Under the pieces are notes generated by a model that saw only the letters and a list, made by a program, of their open reading frames with translations, was not told the origin of the DNA and ran no database searches. A stretch of DNA of 64,000 nucleotides from Streptosporangium violaceochromogenes. Its GTDB lineage: Bacteria > Actinomycetota > Actinomycetes > Streptosporangiales > Streptosporangiaceae. The stretch is taken from assembly GCF_014654615.1 (NCBI RefSeq), contig NZ_BNBB01000001.1, positions 434,001-498,000 on the forward strand. Direction: 5' to 3'. Positions 58,918 to 64,000 of the stretch are shown piece by piece (positions within the stretch are counted from its first letter, which is position 1; every line of letters starts with the position of its first letter). Made by a program: the position numbers and the translations under genes.

Positions 58918-60771
58918 TTACACTCCTCGGGCGGAAACGGACACCCCGGGCCCGTCCCCGCGGGGTGCTCTCCGGGCCCGGGGAGGACGAGGGGTGAAAG
59001 CCGCGGGGCGTGCCGGTGTCACTCGGCGGAGGGGACCCACGAGCGCGCGAGGCGCACGGCGGCCAGGGCCCCGAGCACACCCACCGCCACGGCGAGAACC
59101 GCCGTCACCGCGAGGGCGCCCTCGATGAAGGTCCACGGCAGGCGCCCTCGGCCGCAGGAACTCCGCGGCGGCGCTGAGCAGCCCGGTGACGAGGACGACG
59201 GACAGCCCTGCCAGGCCCAGGAAGGTCACCCAGTCCGCCATCCGCCGGGCGGTCTGGGCCACCACCAGCCCGGAGGACCCGAGAACCCGTACGGTCGCCG
59301 ACGGCCCGAAGGCCGCGTAGACCCGCCGTTTGAGCCCCCAGGCGGGCCCGCCGTCCGCCGTCTCGCCCACGACCAGCAGGGCTTCCCCTCCGCCCAAGGC
59401 GCGCACGGGGTCCGCCTCCTGGGACAGGATCTCGCCGGTGAACCCTCGGGTCCAGCGGACGATCTCCTGGGCGCGCGGGTCGGTGAGCCCGCCCGCCGCC
59501 ACCTTCGAGGGGGTCCTCGCGCAGGCCATCCCGAGATCGGCCGGCAGGGGACAGGGACCACGGAAGATCGGAACGTCGGTCTCGTCGTCCCGCCCCATCG
59601 CCAGCAGCCGGGAGGAGGGGGGAAGCGACGCGGCGAAGCGGGCGACGAGCGTGGGCAGCGACGCCAGCACCCCGGCCGCCCCCAGGGCGTACAGGACGAT
59701 CGAGTACTCGGCGATCGCGGGGACACCTACGGTGAGGGTGCAGGCGACGACCGTGAGCGCGGAGGCGCCCAGCAGCCACAGCCGCCACACGGCGACCGTC
59801 TCGGGCGGTCGCGGGCCCGCCCGCGCCTCCCGCCGGGGAGGGCGGTGAAGGAGGACCACCGCCCCGAGCACGACCACGGCCGCCCCCGGGAGGGCCCCGG
59901 CCACGGCCGGCGTCCACCGGGAGAGGAACTCCGCCGAAAGCGTGTATCCCGTCACGGGCAGCCGCAGGTCCGCGGTCAGCGCGAGGACGGCTCCGGCCGC
60001 GGCCGGCAGCAGGCCGAGAACGGTGGGCACGAGCGCCTCCCCGACGTCGACCACGGCCCGTGACAGGCCGCCCGCGCCGAGCGCCCGCAGCAGCGCCGCC
60101 CGCCGGTCGCGGACGGCCGACCCCGTGCGCGCCGCCACCACCAGCAGGGCGCCGGAGGGAAGCACGAGCAGTCCGAGCACGGCCACGAGGACCGCCGGGA
60201 GCGACTGGATCATGATCGACTCCCCGAACGGCAGCGGAACCCGGTCGCCGAATCCGGTGATCCTCTCCCCGTGGCGCTCACCCCCGGCGGGACGGACGTA
60301 GGCCAGCCGCTCGTCCCGGGAGACCAGGCCCTCGAAGCCGATGAACCCGGCGAGCCTTCCGTACCGCACGGCGATGTCCTCCCCGGCGCCGTCACGCGCG
60401 AGCGCGGGCGACAGCATCACCTCGCCGGGCGCGGGCCAGCGGGACAGCCCCGGGGGCGGCGCGGCCCCGGCGAGCAGCGGGGTGACGGCGACCACCGCGT
60501 GCTGGACGCCGCCGACCGTGTCGAAGCCCTGGCTCCACAGCGCCGTCATCCGCTCGGCGGGGTGGCGGCTCGCCAGACGGGGGCTGCGGTCCCGGTCCCG
60601 CGCCGCCCGCCCGTCGTGGTCGGCCAGCACCACGACGACGGACAGAGCCGCCAGCGCCGTCACCGCCGACGCCAGCACCAGTGCCAGAAAGCGCAGGCCG
60701 CCGGATCGGGCGCCCCTGCCGGCGGCCCGGCCGACCCGCAGCAGTTGCCGGTTCAGGCCGCGCCCGCTCAT
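58918..60771 (-). CDS. FtsX/MacB-type ABC permease with a 3' frameshift
   Basis: This permease pairs with the ATPase upstream (ATGA overlap at 60768-60771). Membrane segments include FLALVLASAVTALAALSVVVVLA near the N-terminus, SLPAVLVAVLGLLVLPSGALLVV, a second FtsX-like core (WVTFLGLAGLSVVLVTGLLSAAAEFL) and others. The frame as read ends at 58918 in Arg/Gly/Pro-rich nonsense. In another frame, WTFIEGALAVTAV and LGALAAVRLARSWVPSAE, a natural last membrane helix, follow directly and stop at 59019. Removing one base around 59149-59154 joins the two. Either a recent mutation or a sequence error. About 580 residues when repaired. Confidence 0.75.
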   Translation of the reverse strand: MSGRGLNRQLLRVGRAAGRGARSGGLRFLALVLASAVTALAALSVVVVLADHDGRAARDRDRSPRLASRHPAERMTALWSQGFDTVGGVQHAVVAVTPLLAGAAPPPGLSRWPAPGEVMLSPALARDGAGEDIAVRYGRLAGFIGFEGLVSRDERLAYVRPAGGERHGERITGFGDRVPLPFGESIMIQSLPAVLVAVLGLLVLPSGALLVVAARTGSAVRDRRAALLRALGAGGLSRAVVDVGEALVPTVLGLLPAAAGAVLALTADLRLPVTGYTLSAEFLSRWTPAVAGALPGAAVVVLGAVVLLHRPPRREARAGPRPPETVAVWRLWLLGASALTVVACTLTVGVPAIAEYSIVLYALGAAGVLASLPTLVARFAASLPPSSRLLAMGRDDETDVPIFRGPCPLPADLGMACARTPSKVAAGGLTDPRAQEIVRWTRGFTGEILSQEADPVRALGGGEALLVVGETADGGPAWGLKRRVYAAFGPSATVRVLGSSGLVVAQTARRMADWVTFLGLAGLSVVLVTGLLSAAAEFLRPRAPAVDLHRGRPRGDGGSRRGGGCARGPGRRAPRALVGPLRRVTPARPAAFTPRPPRARRAPRGDGPGVSVSARGV

Positions 60772-61628
60772 CCGGACCGCCTCGCCCACTCCTCGCACTC
60801 CCGCGGCTCCCCGGGCTCCCGGGCCCGCCCGCGCTCCCCGGGCCCCTCGGGCCCCTCGGGCCCCTCGGGCGCGGAGACGATCACGCCGTCCCGGAGCGCG
60901 ACACGGCGGTCGGCCCGCCCTGCCACCGCCTCGTCGTGGGTGACGACGAGCAGGGCGCATCCCCGCCGCCGGGGAAGCGCGAAGAGCATCTCCGCCACCG
61001 CGTCCCGGTTCGCGTGGTCGAGTGCCCCGGTCGGCTCGTCGGCCAGGAGCACCGACGGCTCGGTGACCAGCGCCCGGGCCACGGCGGCGCGCTGCCGCTC
61101 GCCCCCGGAGAGGTGGGCGGTGGGTGTGCCGGTCGCGGGGACGCCGAGTTCCCCGAGCAACTCCCGCGACCGCCGGTAGGCCGGCCTCCGTCCCACACCC
61201 GCCAGCAGCGCCGCCAGCGCGACGTTCTCCATCGGTGTGAGCTCCGGCAGAAGCTCACCGAACTGGAACACTATTCCAATGTTTTCCCGGCGATATCGGG
61301 CAAGCGCCCGGCGGCGGAGCCGTACGACGTCGATTCCGTTGACGACGACTCTTCCGGCACGCGGTTTGATCATTCCGAGAACGCACATGAGCAGGGTGCT
61401 CTTACCGCTCCCGCTGGGGCCGACCAGGGCGACGGACTCCCCGTGGTCCACGGTGAGGCGGACGTTCTCGAGAACGGCGCGCCCGCCGATCGAGCAGGCG
61501 AGCCCGTCGATCGACACGGTCGGGGTCACGGCGCGGGTTTCCCCAGACAAAGTGGTACGGGCCGCGTTTTCCCGCCCCCGGGTGGCTAAATCATCGTTCA
61601 CCGGTTTTTTGTCGCCCATTCTCCACAT
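60768..61628 (-). CDS. ABC transporter ATPase (MacB/LolD type)
   Basis: This 286-residue ATPase has Walker A GPSGSGKSTLL, FQFGELLPELTPMENVALAAL (Q-loop), signature LSGGERQRAAVARAL, Walker B VLLADEPTGALD and the switch His in VVTHDEA. These are the hallmarks of the MacB/LolD group that works with FtsX permeases. Two close ATG starts (61628, 61619) exist; both overlap the 3' end of the small secreted-protein gene. The C-terminus has an EGPEGPEGPG repeat. It probably exports or releases a lipid, peptide or lipoprotein. Confidence 0.92.
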   Translation of the reverse strand: MWRMGDKKPVNDDLATRGRENAARTTLSGETRAVTPTVSIDGLACSIGGRAVLENVRLTVDHGESVALVGPSGSGKSTLLMCVLGMIKPRAGRVVVNGIDVVRLRRRALARYRRENIGIVFQFGELLPELTPMENVALAALLAGVGRRPAYRRSRELLGELGVPATGTPTAHLSGGERQRAAVARALVTEPSVLLADEPTGALDHANRDAVAEMLFALPRRRGCALLVVTHDEAVAGRADRRVALRDGVIVSAPEGPEGPEGPGERGRAREPGEPRECEEWARRSG

Positions 61629-61942
61629 CGATCCGGTCCCGGGGCCTGTTCACAGACGCGCATCGCCCTGACGGCCGTTCCCGCCCCGGTCTCGGAACAT
61701 CCCCTGTCCCCGCGGTTCCACTTGTTACCGCGGGCACCGCTCAGCCGGTAGTACTCGACCTTGACCTCCTTCCGGTTACTGGTGTTGTCGCAGACGCGCA
61801 CCTGCCGGTCCCGATTTACGGTGATCGCGTAGTCGTCGCCGGAATAAGCGCTGTACGCCCATGCCTGAGACCCGCTGAACATGACCGCGGAAACGGCGAC
61901 GGCACCCGCTCCCGCTCCCAGCAACCGCTTGACAACGGACAT
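61598..61942 (-). CDS. Small secreted four-cysteine protein, unknown
   Basis: This 114-residue protein has a signal peptide (cleavage after SQAWA, residue 29) and a mature part of about 85 residues with four Cys (51, 82, 97, 106), enough for two disulfides. YAITVNRDRQVRVCDNTSNRKEVKVEYYRL in pieces suggests b-strands. Not recognised. Its stop overlaps the ATPase start, so it belongs to the same operon and could be a cargo or a partner of the transporter. Confidence 0.75.
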   Translation of the reverse strand: MSVVKRLLGAGAGAVAVSAVMFSGSQAWAYSAYSGDDYAITVNRDRQVRVCDNTSNRKEVKVEYYRLSGARGNKWNRGDRGCSETGAGTAVRAMRVCEQAPGPDRCGEWATKNR

Positions 61943-61970
61943 CCTTATCTCCCCCTCCTGGTGGTACTCA

Positions 61971-62309
61971 TCAGCTGTGCCAGGGTTTCAACCAGATCAC
62001 CCCGTCCGGTGAGGCGGAGACGTCACGCCCGCACCCGGACTCGTTGATCGCCTCGTCGAGGTTGGCCCAGATCACCGGCACCCATCGGCCGGGATCACGA
62101 ACCGTCTCGGACTCGTCCCAGGCGGCGAACCGGAACCCCAGCCGGTCGCCGGGACGGTGCGCGTGCCGGAAGAGGATGAGCACCCGCGCCTCCGCCCCCG
62201 TCCCGTCGATCCGGATGGACTCGATCGCGACCCCCGGGAGGGGAAGCCCCTCGAACAGCCGTGTCAGCGCCTCCACAAGAGCGGCTTCATATCCTCCGGC
62301 GTCGGTCAT
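61971..62309 (-). CDS. Small cytosolic conserved protein, unknown
   Basis: This 112-residue protein has no signal peptide. An N-terminal helix (AALVEALTRLFEGLPLPG) is followed by strands (AIESIRIDGTGAEARVLILFRH, RLGFRFAAWDE, WVPVIWANLDEAI). Similar small proteins occur in actinomycetes, but I know no function. It lies 28 bases upstream of the 114-residue secreted protein gene and 16 bases downstream of the next. In this position an immunity-like or chaperone role is conceivable; inference only. Confidence 0.7.
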   Translation of the reverse strand: MTDAGGYEAALVEALTRLFEGLPLPGVAIESIRIDGTGAEARVLILFRHAHRPGDRLGFRFAAWDESETVRDPGRWVPVIWANLDEAINESGCGRDVSASPDGVIWLKPWHS

Positions 62310-62325
62310 TTCCCCTCCTTTCCCC

Positions 62326-62787
62326 TCAGCGGTGCTGTATTTTGTCGCAGGTCCCCGAATCGCCTTCCCACACGGCGGTGATTATGCCTTTCCCACGATC
62401 CGCGATCTGAGTGGTATGAACGGCTTTAAACCATTTTCGGGAAGCACCGGCGTTGACGAGCCGGCAGACCAGCCGGGTCGTCCCCTGGCGCTGCCGGAAC
62501 GTCGACCCGTTCAGTGCGCGCTCCAGATGAGACTCGAAGTTGTTGCCCCATCTCGACGAGAAGTGCCTGTAGCCCCAGCTTCTGTTGCCGCAGCGGAGCG
62601 GGACGGGGTATTCGGCCCCGCTCGCGGCGTAGCCGTACCGCGCGAGGATGTGCTGAGGGTCCTTCCCGGCGCAATTGAAGGCCGAGGCCCGCGCCTCTCC
62701 CGGCACGGCCGACAAGGTACTTGAAATCAGAACCAAAGGGATGATGATGGTGAACAGATGACCAACACGCAGCCGGGAATCAGTCAT
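62326..62787 (-). CDS. Secreted four-cysteine protein, unknown
   Basis: This 153-residue protein has a signal peptide (hydrophobic residues 11-27, cleavage near ARASA) and four Cys (39, 66, 108, 147). The mature domain of about 118 residues shows HILARYGYAASG, VPLRCGNRSWGYRHFSSRWG and LVCRLVNAGASRKWFKAVHTTQ. The Arg/Trp-rich, Cys-bonded domain with conserved-looking His residues could be a small enzyme or toxin, but it is not recognised. First gene of the 5-gene operon running to the ABC permease. Confidence 0.72.
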   Translation of the reverse strand: MTDSRLRVGHLFTIIIPLVLISSTLSAVPGEARASAFNCAGKDPQHILARYGYAASGAEYPVPLRCGNRSWGYRHFSSRWGNNFESHLERALNGSTFRQRQGTTRLVCRLVNAGASRKWFKAVHTTQIADRGKGIITAVWEGDSGTCDKIQHR

Positions 62788-62874
62788 ATCTACCCTTATC
62801 GGCTAAAGCCAGGGAATTGTCCCACCAGGAGCATGCCCCCCTGCGGAGTGGGCACGACACCTCGCCGGTGGCAA

Positions 62875-62904
62875 TAAATGCACAAGTAGGAAAATATAAG
62901 TCAA
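62875..62904 (-). promoter_or_regulatory. Candidate promoter of the secreted-protein/ABC operon
   Basis: On the minus strand TTGACT (62899-62904) and CATTTA (62875-62880) are 18 bases apart in an AT-rich island between divergent genes, about 90 bases before the first gene of the operon. Confidence 0.35.
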
Positions 62905-62943
62905 CTGCCCACCGGGAAATCTCCTTCATTAACCGGAGAATTC

Positions 62944-64000
62944 GTGCCAGTCCGAAAACACGCCGCCTCCGCGACGGGAAAGCGGGTACCCGCGCTGGAC
63001 GGCATCCGGGCGTTCGCCGTCGTCGCGGTCCTCCTCTACCACCTGGAGATCGGCCGGCTGCCCGGCGGCTTCCTCGGGGTGGACGTCTTCTTCGTCCTGT
63101 CCGGCTTCCTGATCGGGGGGCTGCTGCTGGCCGAGCTCCGCTCCACCGGCCGCGTCGACCTGGTCGCCTTCTGGCTGCGGCGAGGACGGCGCCTCCTGCC
63201 CGCGCTGCTCCTGCTCCTGGCCGTGCTCACCTGCTACACGGCCACCCGGCCACCCCAGGCGCGGCTCCCCCTGCGCGAGGACATCCTCAGCGCCCTGGCC
63301 TACGTCGCCAACTGGCACTTCGTGATCGAGGGCCGCTCCTACTTCGCGGAGTTCCAGCCGGCCTCACCCATGCGCCACCTGTGGTCCCTGGCGATCGAGG
63401 AGCAGTTCTACCTGGTCCTGCCCCTCCTCCTGCTCGGCCTGTGCCTGCTCGCCCCCCGCCTCAGGCGGCCGGCCGGCGCGTCGCTGCTGGCCGCCGGCAT
63501 CGTCGCCTCCGTCCTGGTCCAGGCGCTGACCTACCGGGAGGCGGACCCGTCGCGGGCCTACTACGGCACCGACGCGCGCCTGCACGAGCTGCTCGTCGGC
63601 GTCGCGCTCGCCTGGCTGTACCGCCGGGCCGCCGGGCGGGCGGACGGCCGTCTCGGGGAACGGCTGCGGCCGGCCGCGCCGTACCTGGCCGGGGCCGGCC
63701 TGCTGGCGCTCCTCGCGATGATCGCGACGGTGGACGACCGGGCGCCGTTCTACTACCGGGGCGGCTCGCTGCTGGTCTCGGCCGCCACGGGACTCCTCGT
63801 CGCCGGCGTCGCCGCCGCCCCACGGCGCGGCGTCGTCGCCCGGGCGCTCTCCACGCCCGCGGTCGCCGGCCTGGGAAGGATCTCCTACGGGCTCTACCTC
63901 TGGCACTGGCCCGTGATCGCGATCGTCACGGCGGAGAGCGTGCCGCTGAGCGGGGCGACGCTCGTCGCCGTCCAGGTGCTGTCCTGCCTGGCCGTCAGCG
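62944..64000 (+). CDS. OafA/YrhL-type membrane acyltransferase, 3' end cut by window
   Basis: At least 352 residues of an acyltransferase-3 family protein are present. Family signatures: VPALDGIRAFAVVAVLLYHLEIG (helix 1 with the catalytic His), GVDVFFVLSGFLIGGLLL (helix 2), RRGRRLLPALL and LWSLAIEEQFYLVLPLLL. About nine membrane segments are seen before the edge, and WHWPVIAIVTAE marks the last. The start is GTG 62944 with GGAG 5 bases upstream. Such proteins O-acylate sugars, peptidoglycan, antibiotics or lipids at the membrane. It is divergent from the secreted-protein operon. Confidence 0.92.
   Translation, partial: MPVRKHAASATGKRVPALDGIRAFAVVAVLLYHLEIGRLPGGFLGVDVFFVLSGFLIGGLLLAELRSTGRVDLVAFWLRRGRRLLPALLLLLAVLTCYTATRPPQARLPLREDILSALAYVANWHFVIEGRSYFAEFQPASPMRHLWSLAIEEQFYLVLPLLLLGLCLLAPRLRRPAGASLLAAGIVASVLVQALTYREADPSRAYYGTDARLHELLVGVALAWLYRRAAGRADGRLGERLRPAAPYLAGAGLLALLAMIATVDDRAPFYYRGGSLLVSAATGLLVAGVAAAPRRGVVARALSTPAVAGLGRISYGLYLWHWPVIAIVTAESVPLSGATLVAVQVLSCLAVS

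Overview
The window is high-GC DNA with short intergenic gaps, frequent GTG starts and long chains of genes joined by 4-base stop/start overlaps. F420/LLM-type oxidoreductases, a hopanoid cluster and an actinobacterial-type I-E CRISPR repeat together point to a filamentous actinomycete, probably Streptosporangiales (Streptosporangium, Nonomuraea or Actinomadura-like). The genus is inference. No rRNA or tRNA gene was recognised.

Layout. (1) 1-12.7 kb, minus strand: one catabolic operon with an RpiR regulator, an NTF2-like protein, a complete branched-chain-amino-acid-type ABC importer (LivK, H, M, G, F), two LLM flavin oxidoreductases, a DUF1028 protein, a DUF1116 (AllG/YlbE-like) protein and a three-subunit molybdenum hydroxylase whose large subunit runs off the left edge. 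The substrate is not evident; the gene mix suggests a nitrogenous heterocycle or amide. (2) 13.5-17.0 kb: a secreted subtilase, a secreted Pro/Ser-rich protein and a membrane protein, starting in a lower-GC stretch. (3) 17.1-19.9 kb: a DUF4118 (KdpD-type) membrane protein, a truncated PIG-L gene and a KimA-like potassium/APC transporter. (4) 20-24.4 kb: a gene graveyard with two truncated genes, an IS701-type element with a frameshifted transposase, and a relict CRISPR leader with one degenerate repeat. (5) 24.5-30.2 kb: an array of 94 repeats and 93 spacers of type I-E character with no cas gene anywhere in the window. (6) 30.2-31.8 kb: a graspetide-type PIMT-like methyltransferase with a 5' frameshift, translationally coupled to a 37-codon gene. 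(7) 32-35 kb: GNAT, ricin-type lectin, nucleotidyltransferase.

(8) 35-45.8 kb: two divergent operons around one control region at 40.4 kb. The left one (enolase-superfamily dehydratase, aldehyde dehydrogenase, KDPG-type aldolase, NAD epimerase/dehydrogenase, GntR regulator) looks like an acid-sugar pathway. The right one encodes an MHS-family transporter, a PPOX-fold flavoprotein, an M20 hydrolase, a class V aminotransferase and an amidohydrolase. (9) 46.2-56.3 kb: hopanoid genes hpnC-D-E-SHC-hpnG-hpnH in one overlapping minus-strand operon, flanked by an SDR, a NodB-type deacetylase and a GT28-like glycosyltransferase. HpnG carries a C-terminal extension that looks like a cysteine-free IspH remnant. 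(10) 56.2-58.0 kb: two DMT-type membrane proteins. (11) 58.2-62.8 kb: MarR regulator, then a minus-strand operon of two secreted four-cysteine proteins, a small cytosolic protein, an ABC ATPase and a frameshifted FtsX-type permease. (12) 62.9 kb to the edge: an OafA/YrhL acyltransferase, cut by the window.

The most rewarding places for follow-up are the orphan CRISPR array with its relict second leader, the spacer pair that differs only at synonymous codon positions, the HpnG-IspH fusion, the deacetylase/glycosyltransferase pair beside the hopanoid genes, the coupled mini-gene plus PIMT-like methyltransferase, and the uncharacterised catabolic operon at the left edge.
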